From: an uncultured Eubacteriales bacterium
GTDB taxonomy: Bacteria > Bacillota_A > Clostridia > Christensenellales > Aristaeellaceae
Assembly (NCBI GenBank): GCA_902775835.1
Contig: CACYNZ010000237.1
Span: 1-5,844, forward strand
DNA length: 5,844 bases
Reading direction: 5' to 3'
In this document: positions 1-5,253 of the stretch, in pieces
Numbering within the stretch: the stretch's first letter is position 1
Layout: each line of letters begins with the position of its first letter
Notes under the pieces: model-generated
Database searches by the model: none
Seen by the model: the letters and a program-made list of their open reading frames with translations, nothing else
Told to the model about the DNA's origin: nothing
Translations under genes and position numbers: made by a program

Positions 1-1
1 T

Positions 2-526
2 GATCCCTTTTACGAAAAGCTGGGGTATGGGAAGGGCATCCATTGGACGTTCTGGAAGCGGAAGGAAAAGCAGGCGGATGCCCCTGTGACCAACCCCTGC
101 CAGGCCGTCAGCGTAGACGCCGCAGCGGTCGCTGCGCTGGCCTGCGAGCTGTGGCCGGATCATCCGCTGGAAGAGATGACAGAAGAATTTGAATCGCTGC
201 TTGCCCGTGAGGACGCGGCGGTCTTTGTGTACAGAGAGCAGGGAGAAACCGTGGGCTTTGCCCAGTGCCAGCTCCGCCACGACTATGTGGAGGGCACGGA
301 AACCAGCCCGGTGGGGTATCTGGAAGGAATCTACGTCCGGGAAGGCGCGCGCCGGCAGGGCGTTGCCCGCAAATTGCTGTCCGTCTGTGAAAGCTGGGCA
401 AAAGCCCAGGGCTGCGCAGAATTTGCCAGCGACTGCGAGCTGGACAACACGGACAGCCAGCGGTTTCATCGGGCGGTGGGTTTTGAGGAAGCCAACCGGA
501 TCGTAGCGTATGTGAAGAAGCTGTAA
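2..526 (+). CDS. Tandem GNAT acetyltransferase, 5'-truncated; C-terminal domain AAC(6')-like
   Basis: The frame is open from the first bases of the window, so the gene starts upstream. The first ~20 visible residues, with FYEKLGY and an aromatic-basic WTFWKRK end, are a typical C-terminus of a GNAT domain. After a short linker a second, complete GNAT domain begins near the GTG at 86 (146 residues if started there). It carries the AAC(6') signature block YVEGTETSPVGYLEGIYV, then RRQGVA (acetyl-CoA pyrophosphate loop, residues 89-94 from that GTG), then EFASDCELDN and VGFEEANRIV near the end. AAC(6') enzymes acetylate the 6'-amino group of aminoglycosides using acetyl-CoA in the cytoplasm; the actual substrate here is inferred from family resemblance. 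A weak AGGCGG at 72-77 could drive separate initiation at GTG 86, so this may be a fusion, two overlapping products, or both. The TAA at 524-526 ends it. Confidence 0.82.
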   Translation, partial: DPFYEKLGYGKGIHWTFWKRKEKQADAPVTNPCQAVSVDAAAVAALACELWPDHPLEEMTEEFESLLAREDAAVFVYREQGETVGFAQCQLRHDYVEGTETSPVGYLEGIYVREGARRQGVARKLLSVCESWAKAQGCAEFASDCELDNTDSQRFHRAVGFEEANRIVAYVKKL

Positions 527-591
527 TGCGTTGTGTCAAAAACACTTCCAGCCAAAGACGATATATCTTTTCTAATGAGCATGCCCTACAA

Positions 592-606
592 TCCTTTCTG
601 AAAGGA
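592..606 (+). promoter_or_regulatory. Perfect palindrome overlapping the ribosome binding site of the 617 gene
   Basis: TCCTTTC-T-GAAAGGA is an inverted repeat with 7-base arms around a single central base. Its right arm overlaps the Shine-Dalgarno AAAGGAGG (601-608), which sits 8 bases before ATG 617. As RNA it could form a 5-bp stem with a TCTGA loop that hides part of the ribosome binding site; as DNA it could be an operator. The Shine-Dalgarno sequence itself supplies half of the symmetry, so chance is a real possibility. Confidence 0.35.
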
Positions 607-616
607 GGGCGAAACC

Positions 617-1363
617 ATGGCCTATCGGAACGCGCAGGAGGTCTTTCCGGAAGGACTCCTCAAACAAATCCAGCGGTATGTATCCGGCGAAACCATCTAC
701 GTGCCGGCACGGGAAGAGAAGAAAGCCTGGGGCGAAACATCCGGGTATCAGCAGTATATCCGGGAGCGGAACCGGGAAATCCGTCAGGAATTTGAACAGG
801 GCAAGACCATCGAACAGCTCATGGACAGGTTCGCGCTCTCCTATGATTCCATCAAACGAATCGTGTATTCAAGAAAGGAGATCGCTATGCTCAAGTACAG
901 CGCAACACGATCATCTGCCCAGGCTTACGGACAGGCCGGGAAAATGGACGCCTGGCTCCATCTGTATCTCAACGAGGACGGGCGGAACATCCCCTTCTCG
1001 GACGGTCTGAAGCTCTTCGACCGGTATTATTTCAGCCCGGCCCTGTTCCCCATCCGGCTGTTTCACCGGTGCGCGGGGCCGGAGCCTGAGATGAAATACC
1101 GGATCGACAAGGACTGGTGGGCCATCCGGGTGGCTGATCTGGAAAAGAGTATTCAGAACGACCCGGATATGCCGCCGCTCATCGTTCATTATGCTGATGG
1201 TGAATTTGAACTCAACGACGGGAATCACCGCCACAAAGCGTATGAAAACCTGGGCATTGAAAACGCCTGGGCAATCCTGTGGATTACAGAAGAAGCGGAA
1301 AAGGATGACTTTCTGTTAAGGTACGGGGAATACGTGAAGGAATGCACCGTGATCCGGAGATAA
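617..1363 (+). CDS. CD3324-type helix-turn-helix domain fused to ParB/sulfiredoxin-like domain
   Basis: The start is fixed by AAAGGAGG at 601-608. Residues 1-88 resemble the small CD3324-family proteins of Clostridia: MAYRNA, IQRYVSGETIYVP, an RNREIRQEF helix and a predicted helix-turn-helix at about 63-85 (TIEQLMDRFALSYDSIKRIV). Residues 91-248 form a second domain; its core at about 187-222 has PPLIVHYADG and ELNDGNHRHKAYENLG, matching the box-and-GxHR pattern of the ParB N-terminal/sulfiredoxin-like fold, which can bind nucleotides. The first half suggests DNA binding; the function of the second half is unknown and it need not be a partition protein. An internal ATG (887, Met91) with its own strong ribosome binding site lies precisely at the junction, and MLKYSATR looks like a normal protein start. 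The two halves therefore look like formerly separate genes. The stop is followed 13 bases later by the kinase start, suggesting cotranscription. Confidence 0.8.
   Translation: MAYRNAQEVFPEGLLKQIQRYVSGETIYVPAREEKKAWGETSGYQQYIRERNREIRQEFEQGKTIEQLMDRFALSYDSIKRIVYSRKEIAMLKYSATRSSAQAYGQAGKMDAWLHLYLNEDGRNIPFSDGLKLFDRYYFSPALFPIRLFHRCAGPEPEMKYRIDKDWWAIRVADLEKSIQNDPDMPPLIVHYADGEFELNDGNHRHKAYENLGIENAWAILWITEEAEKDDFLLRYGEYVKECTVIRR
874..889 (+). promoter_or_regulatory. Internal ribosome binding site and in-frame ATG at the domain junction
   Basis: AAAGGAG (874-880) is followed after 6 bases by ATG 887-889, in the same frame as the 617-1363 gene (codon 91). Spacing and sequence are as good as at any gene start in the window. 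The position coincides with the boundary between the helix-turn-helix part and the ParB-like part. It could initiate a free C-terminal protein of 158 residues. Confidence 0.6.
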
Positions 1364-1376
1364 GAGGGAGAAGCCA

Positions 1377-1889
1377 ATGAAACTGTTTATCATCACCGGC
1401 ACCTGCGGGGCCGGGAAATCCACCATGAAGGACGAGCTAGCGGTCAGGCTGGACCCGGCCCGGTACGCCTGCGTCGATTCGGACGAAACGGGCCTCAACT
1501 GGTGGGATTATGCCGGCACCGAACGGGAAGGGCAGTACGGCGCGGATACATTGACGGAAGCGTTCGGGACCGCCCATGGAAGAAACCTGATCTTCGTTAC
1601 CTGCATGGCGCCTCATGATTACATCACGAAAACAACTGTGCCGGAGGAATTGACTGCCACCTTTTCTATCGCGCTGTGGGCAAGGGATGAGATCATTGAC
1701 CGGCGCCTGCGGGCCCGTCCCAAAGAGCGGGGATTTACAACAGACGAAGCCATCCGCCCCCACATCGAATACAATCAGTGGATCGGCAAAAACCGGGGCA
1801 AGTATCAGCTGTTTATCGACACGGAAAACCAGACGCCGAAGGAAACCGCGGAAAGAATCATCGCCTTCATGACCGGTCTGCCGGAATGA
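1377..1889 (+). CDS. P-loop small-molecule kinase-like ATPase (AAA family ATPase)
   Basis: A 170-residue single-domain P-loop protein. Strand 1 (KLFIITG) leads into Walker A G8-TCGAG-K14-S15. VDSDETG at 33-39 follows the second strand, LIFVTCM at 71-77 is a hydrophobic strand, and DRRLRARPKERGF (108-120) resembles the arginine-rich LID of nucleoside/nucleotide kinase-like proteins. FIDTENQTPKETAERI near the end is the usual last strand and helix, seen also in chloramphenicol phosphotransferase-like and gluconate kinase-like proteins. Phosphate transfer from ATP to a small metabolite in the cytoplasm is inferred; the substrate is not recognisable. The ribosome binding site GGGAG (1366-1370) lies 6 bases before ATG, and the gene starts 13 bases after the preceding stop. 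A related but broken P-loop gene follows at 1930. Confidence 0.78.
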   Translation: MKLFIITGTCGAGKSTMKDELAVRLDPARYACVDSDETGLNWWDYAGTEREGQYGADTLTEAFGTAHGRNLIFVTCMAPHDYITKTTVPEELTATFSIALWARDEIIDRRLRARPKERGFTTDEAIRPHIEYNQWIGKNRGKYQLFIDTENQTPKETAERIIAFMTGLPE

Positions 1890-1897
1890 AGTGTCTG

Positions 1898-1915
1898 CCA
1901 AAGATCGATCATTGG
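1898..1915. repeat. Near-perfect 18-base palindrome in the gap between the two kinase genes
   Basis: CCAAAGATC-GATCATTGG has two 9-base arms with one mismatched pair and no spacer. It begins 9 bases after the 1377-1889 kinase stop and ends 14 bases before ATG 1930. The symmetry is that of a dimeric-regulator operator, but there is no clear promoter beside it. No second copy was found in the window. Confidence 0.25.
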
Positions 1916-1929
1916 AGTGAAAAAGAGAA

Positions 1930-2094
1930 ATGAATGGAATCATCTTTATATCCGGTCCCTGCGGAAGCGGAAAAACGACATTCGCCAACGCATTGACAAG
2001 ACATCTCGCCAAGAAGAACCATATTGCAAAGCGAAAATCCAATCATATCTGGAGCTGTTCACAGATTGACCTGAATCGCTATCTTATGAAATAA
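1930..2094 (+). pseudogene. Remnant of a P-loop kinase (N-terminal fragment only)
   Basis: ATG 1930 opens a 54-codon frame ending in TAA 2092-2094. Residues 2-28 are a clear P-loop N-terminus: strand NGIIFIS, Walker A G9-PCGSG-K15-T16, then the helix TFANALTRHLAK. From about residue 30 the sequence turns into a basic tail with no family resemblance and stops, whereas single-domain P-loop kinases usually run to about 170-200 residues. No LID or later motifs could be found in any frame up to 2165, so an internal deletion or replacement is more likely than a single frameshift. Its GxCGxGK motif resembles that of the intact kinase upstream. GGAG at 1914-1917 is 12 bases from ATG, a poor spacing. 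A functional short peptide cannot be excluded. Confidence 0.55.
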
Positions 2095-2101
2095 GCAATG
2101 A

Positions 2102-2129
2102 TTGACGAGTTTATCGATATCGAGATAAT
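2102..2129 (+). promoter_or_regulatory. Candidate sigma-A promoter with a palindrome in its spacer, before the flavin reductase
   Basis: TTGACG (2102-2107, five of six bases of the -35 consensus) and GATAAT (2124-2129, five of six of the -10 consensus) are separated by 16 bases. The spacer contains the perfect 10-base palindrome TCGATATCGA (2114-2123), a plausible repressor site. A transcript from here would start around 2136 and give a short leader before ATG 2166, including the ribosome binding site. It is the best promoter match I found in the window. Confidence 0.5.
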
Positions 2130-2165
2130 TGAAGTCAATTCTTTAGTACGGAGGGAAGGAAAAAG

Positions 2166-2825
2166 ATGAAATACCAATACAAAGAAATGCCGGAATCCAT
2201 TCGGGGAACATATGGAGAATATTCAAAGAGTTTCGGGTTTAACTGGAAAGAGTTTGTGATGGGCATACCGACGCCGATGTTTCTTGTCACAACATATAAA
2301 TCTAACGGACAGCCAAATGCTACAATGCAGTCATGGGCAGGGTTTACGAGTGCGAATCATGGAGGCGGGTATTACGTGATTCTATGCAGCGTGAATAAGT
2401 GTGGACATCTTTACCAAAGCCTAAATGAAAAGAAGGTAGCCGTGCTGAATTTCATGTCTTCTGATTTATACAAAGCCTGCATGAAGACGATACAGAACAA
2501 TCAGTTCGAGACGGATGAGATAACTTCGTCAGGGCTTACTGTGGAGAAAGCTTCATGGATTGAAGCGCCGATGGTCGCTGAATGCTTCATGAACCTTGAG
2601 TGCCAATATTTGTGGGAGAAAGAAATTGTACCGGGTGATGATCATGTTATGATTTGCCTGGAAGTCATAGGCGGGCATATAGAGAAGGATTATATGGAGG
2701 ATATGTTCGGAGGCAAAGGGATTCTTTACAATGTCCATTATCCGATCAATCCAGAAGATGTGAAAGAAAAAGGTTGCGATTATGTAGCTGCACTCAGGAA
2801 AGTAAACCAATCCTATGAATATTAA
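2166..2825 (+). CDS. Flavin reductase family protein (FMN-binding split barrel)
   Basis: A 219-residue protein resembling the flavoredoxin/flavin reductase-like split-barrel family, which binds FMN and handles NAD(P)H-dependent flavin or small-molecule reduction in the cytoplasm. Features that fit: PTPMFLVTTY (35-44) as first barrel strand, NATMQSWAGF (51-60) in the FMN-contact region, YYVILCSVNKCGHLYQSL (69-86) giving the strand and the H/Y-containing helix start, VAVLNFMS (91-98), and the HVMICLEVIGGHIEKDY strand (160-176). The length is normal for the family. A GGAGGG ribosome binding site near 2150 precedes ATG 2166. Base composition and codon use are markedly more AT-rich than in the flanking genes (ATA and other A/T-ending codons are frequent), and the gene has its own candidate promoter. 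Both suggest a different origin from its neighbours. Its stop overlaps the next start by 11 bases, implying translational coupling. Confidence 0.82.
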   Translation: MKYQYKEMPESIRGTYGEYSKSFGFNWKEFVMGIPTPMFLVTTYKSNGQPNATMQSWAGFTSANHGGGYYVILCSVNKCGHLYQSLNEKKVAVLNFMSSDLYKACMKTIQNNQFETDEITSSGLTVEKASWIEAPMVAECFMNLECQYLWEKEIVPGDDHVMICLEVIGGHIEKDYMEDMFGGKGILYNVHYPINPEDVKEKGCDYVAALRKVNQSYEY

Positions 2826-3501
2826 TCAAATGAACGCGAGCTTACTGGGCCTGTTCAGCGGCTTTCCGACACATCATTTTCCCGATGAAATCGCGCAGGT
2901 ACTTCGGGAGAACTTGTCTCGGCGGGAAAGCCTGGTCTTTATCAGCGCGTGGCCGGAGGAATACGCCCGGAACGACGATGACAGCGACGGGATGCACGGG
3001 ATGTTTGCGGAACGCGGCATGGCGTTTGATAACCATCGTGTGATTGACCGGCGAACGAGCGCGGCGGATGCGGTGCGGCTGGCGCGGGAGGCGGACTGCA
3101 TTTTTCTGATGGGCGGAGATGTGACAAAGCAGATGTCGCTGATCCGCGACCTGGGGCTTGTCGCGGAGCTTCGGGCCAGCCGCGCCGTGATCCTGGGCGT
3201 CAGCGCGGGGTCCATGAACATGGGGCGGTATGCGGCCGACGTCTGGGAAACGAAGGCGCTGAGCGAAGGGATCGGCCTAACGGACATTGTCATGAAGGGG
3301 CACTATGCCGAGGACGCGTGGTTTATCCCGATATTGAAAGAATTGTCCAGGACTCATCCGATCGTCGCCATGGAGGATGAAAGCGCAATCTTTATCAAAG
3401 CCAACGCTGTTTGGAAGCTTGGCAAGATCCATTGGATCGACAAAGGCGGAACCACCATATTTACCGATGAAACGCTGAAGACAATCGGAAACACCCTGTG
3501 A
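2815..3501 (+). CDS. Peptidase E (S51)-like / type 1 glutamine amidotransferase-like protein
   Basis: A 228-residue protein, the normal length of S51 dipeptidase E relatives. It shows the family layout: FISAWPEEY strand, CIFLMGGDVTKQM (95-107, the GG-turn region), then the nucleophile elbow LGVSAGSMNM with Ser130, and a candidate histidine in MKGHYAED (His163). Asp142 or a nearby acid may complete the triad. PepE cleaves Asp-X dipeptides in the cytoplasm; close relatives include cyanophycinase and uncharacterised amidotransferase-like proteins, so the substrate is uncertain. ATG 2815 overlaps the end of the flavin reductase gene by 11 bases, and AGGAAA at 2796-2801 is a rather distant ribosome binding site, so coupling to the upstream gene is likely. 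ATG 2830 is an alternative start without a ribosome binding site. Composition jumps to very GC-rich immediately after the start. Confidence 0.8.
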   Translation: MNINQMNASLLGLFSGFPTHHFPDEIAQVLRENLSRRESLVFISAWPEEYARNDDDSDGMHGMFAERGMAFDNHRVIDRRTSAADAVRLAREADCIFLMGGDVTKQMSLIRDLGLVAELRASRAVILGVSAGSMNMGRYAADVWETKALSEGIGLTDIVMKGHYAEDAWFIPILKELSRTHPIVAMEDESAIFIKANAVWKLGKIHWIDKGGTTIFTDETLKTIGNTL

Positions 3502-3525
3502 TAGGAACCGCATGGAGAACGAAAA

Positions 3526-4188
3526 ATGATGAAGCTTGAAAAAATGGACGATTTCTTTGCCGCCCGGATCGATGGCTATGATGAGCACATGAAGCGTGAT
3601 ATAGAGGGCGCTTCCGGCTTCTATGCCTATACCGCTTCCCTGCTGCCTTTGGCGGGCGGAAGCAGGGTGCTGGATCTCGGCTGCGGCACCGGTCTTGAGC
3701 TGGAGGAATACTTTGTGCTGAACCCCGGCGCGGCCGTCACGGGGATCGATCTGTCCGAAGCCATGCTGAATGTGCTGAAAGCCAAATTCCCGGACAAAGG
3801 CTTGACGCTGATCCATGCCTCCTATTTTGACGCGCCGCTTGGAAGCGGGCAGTATGATGCCGCCGTATCCGTGGAATCGCTGCACCATTTTCCGGCGGAA
3901 AGAAAAACGTCGCTGTACGAAAAGCTGCATTCGGCATTGGCGGAAAAAGGCGTCTTTGTGCTGACGGATTACTTCGCGGAATCGGAGGAAATGGAAAAAG
4001 AATACTTTCAAAACCTGACAGCGCTGAAAAGAGAGCAGGGGCTTCCGAAAGATGTTTTCTATCACTATGACACGCCGCTGACGGTCGAACATGAAATGGA
4101 TATCCTGCGCCAGGCAGGCTTCCGGGATGTCCGGATCATGAAGCAGTGGGGCGAAAGCACTTATACGGTTCTTGCGAATAAAGATTGA
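3526..4188 (+). CDS. Class I SAM-dependent methyltransferase
   Basis: A 220-residue Rossmann-fold methyltransferase. Motif I VLDLGCGTG is at residues 48-56, the acidic residue after strand 2 that binds the SAM ribose is Asp75 in TGIDLSEAM, and DAAVSVESLHHF (111-122) is the motif IV region. GVFVLTDYF (142-150) and a C-terminal QAGFRDVRIMKQWG strand complete the fold. It transfers a methyl group from SAM to an unidentified acceptor; the absence of DPPY/NPPY motifs argues against a nucleic-acid N-methyltransferase, and small-molecule methylation is more likely. GGAG (3514-3517) lies 8 bases before the first of two adjacent ATG codons (3526 and 3529). It starts 24 bases after the peptidase E-like gene and is probably in the same transcript. 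Confidence 0.88.
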   Translation: MMKLEKMDDFFAARIDGYDEHMKRDIEGASGFYAYTASLLPLAGGSRVLDLGCGTGLELEEYFVLNPGAAVTGIDLSEAMLNVLKAKFPDKGLTLIHASYFDAPLGSGQYDAAVSVESLHHFPAERKTSLYEKLHSALAEKGVFVLTDYFAESEEMEKEYFQNLTALKREQGLPKDVFYHYDTPLTVEHEMDILRQAGFRDVRIMKQWGESTYTVLANKD

Positions 4189-4194
4189 ATGCTC

Positions 4195-4212
4195 GGAGGC
4201 AGATTTGTCATG
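4195..4212 (+). promoter_or_regulatory. Ribosome binding site that decides the start of the CHAP-GNAT gene
   Basis: GGAGG (4195-4199) lies 10 bases before ATG 4210. The earlier in-frame ATG at 4189 immediately follows the methyltransferase stop but has no Shine-Dalgarno sequence and would place this one inside the coding region. Start 4210 (protein beginning MEKATRKN) is therefore preferred over 4189. Confidence 0.65.
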
Positions 4213-5253
4213 GAAAAGGCAACAAGAAAAAACCTGGCAAAGGTGTCCGAAGAAGCGGCTCAGATCCCTTTTCATGGGTATATTGAGGGGGAAGAATCGA
4301 ATCTTGAACCGATCATTCGGTTTTTCCCACAATGGACGCTAAAGGAAGCCGACGGGTTATGGTGTGCGGCATTTGTCTATTATTGCTGCCGGGAAGCGGG
4401 ATTTGAGATTCCCATCAGGCCGGAAGCATGCAAAACCTGCCATCTGGCAGGCTGTATCGCCTGGGAAGAATTTGCCGTGGGTGATCCCAGGATCGGGTAT
4501 CATCAAAGCGGTGAAGGTTTTGTTCCGGAAGCCGGGGACATCGTTCTGTATGACCGGGTTTTTGAAAACCGGGAACATGATCATATCGGTATTGTCCTTG
4601 AAAACCGGGGAGATACGATCCTCGCTGCGGAAGGGAATATTGCCAACAGATCGGGGATCATCGAGCGCCCGAAGGATGCGCATATCAGGGGGTATATCAG
4701 AATTCCGGACGGATACAAATATCGGAGGAGTACGATGGACTATCAAACGGAAAACCTGATCCTTCATTTTGTGACGGAAAACGACTTGAACGAGATTGCC
4801 CGGACGTGGCCCGCTGATCATCATCCGCTTTCTGACGCGGAGGCGCGGGAGGCCATCGCTTACATGCGCGGAAACTATGAAAGGAATAAGAAGGGCGGTA
4901 TTTATCATCTGTGCCTTGCAGTATGCGGGAAAGAGCATCCGGGAATCACCATGGGTTGGTGCGGCCTGGACGGCAGCCGCAATCCGGCGGAACCGGAAAT
5001 CTTCATCCTGCTGGATGAACCGTACCGCGGTAAAGGCTACGGCACACTGTGTGTAAAAGAGTTGCTGCGAATCGCCGTAGAGGACTACGCGCTTCCTCGC
5101 GTGCACGGCGGCTGTGCCAAAGAGAACATTGCCTCCGCCCGGGCCATGGAGAAGGGCGGCATGGTGCGGGATGGGACGGAAGAAAACGGCGATCCACTGT
5201 TCAGGTTCTGTGCGAATACCGGAGCTTGTCAGGAGGGAAATACCTGTGGATGA
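4210..5253 (+). CDS. CHAP-like amidase/peptidase domain fused to GNAT acetyltransferase domain
   Basis: The protein is 347 residues from ATG 4210. Residues 1-172 form a CHAP-like domain of the NlpC/P60 superfamily: WCAAFVYYCC with likely nucleophile Cys52, AGDIVLYD (108-115), DHIGIV with likely catalytic His125, and AAEGN with Glu141/Asn143. The domain ends at IRIPDGYKY. CHAP enzymes usually cut peptidoglycan peptides or glutathionylspermidine-type amides; no signal peptide is visible, so a cytoplasmic substrate or a different role is likely. From Met176 a GNAT domain follows, with FILLDEPYRGKGYGTL (265-280) holding the acetyl-CoA loop R-G-K-G-Y-G, then ENIASARAMEKGGMVRDG, as in RimJ/RimL-like enzymes. 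A strong ribosome binding site and ATG (4735) sit exactly at the junction, so the GNAT part may also be made alone. The final 20 or so residues, rich in Cys and Gly, look like unselected run-on into the next ribosome binding site. The gene overlaps the deaminase start by 8 bases. Confidence 0.82.
   Translation: MEKATRKNLAKVSEEAAQIPFHGYIEGEESNLEPIIRFFPQWTLKEADGLWCAAFVYYCCREAGFEIPIRPEACKTCHLAGCIAWEEFAVGDPRIGYHQSGEGFVPEAGDIVLYDRVFENREHDHIGIVLENRGDTILAAEGNIANRSGIIERPKDAHIRGYIRIPDGYKYRRSTMDYQTENLILHFVTENDLNEIARTWPADHHPLSDAEAREAIAYMRGNYERNKKGGIYHLCLAVCGKEHPGITMGWCGLDGSRNPAEPEIFILLDEPYRGKGYGTLCVKELLRIAVEDYALPRVHGGCAKENIASARAMEKGGMVRDGTEENGDPLFRFCANTGACQEGNTCG
4724..4737 (+). promoter_or_regulatory. 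Internal ribosome binding site and in-frame ATG between CHAP and GNAT domains
   Basis: GGAGGAG (4724-4730) precedes ATG 4735-4737, giving 6 bases between GGAGG and the ATG, in frame with the 4210-5253 gene at codon 176. It falls where the CHAP-like domain ends (DGYKY) and a standard GNAT N-terminus begins (MDYQTENLIL). It could start a free GNAT of 172 residues. Confidence 0.6.

Noticed and set aside
531..546. GTGT-caaaa-ACAC hairpin after the first stop as a terminator
   Set aside because: Only a four-base stem and no following T run.
527..616. Possible promoter in the 90-base gap (TATATC near 562 or TCTAAT at 571)
   Set aside because: No -35 element at acceptable spacing, so it was not listed; a promoter for the 617 gene could still be here.
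527..616. Integron attC-like site between genes
   Set aside because: No paired RYYYAAC/GTTRRRY core sites or long imperfect hairpin; most other gene gaps are too short to hold one.
1437..2042. Minus-strand open frame of 201 codons spanning the kinase and the kinase remnant
   Set aside because: It crosses two + strand Walker A genes and has no motif of its own; treated as a shadow.
2098..2169. Small 23-codon ORF ending in an ATGA overlap with the flavin reductase start
   Set aside because: No ribosome binding site, and it runs through the candidate promoter; it may be decayed coding sequence but there is no support for translation.
3512..3529. Five-codon mini-ORF (ATG 3512, TGA 3527-3529) before the methyltransferase
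   Set aside because: Too short to assess and lacking its own ribosome binding site; an overlap with the start codon by chance is likely.
3277..4332. Long minus-strand open frame of 351 codons
   Set aside because: It lies opposite the methyltransferase and the end of the peptidase E-like gene, shows no family motifs and no ribosome binding site, and is explained by GC-rich codon bias of the + strand genes.
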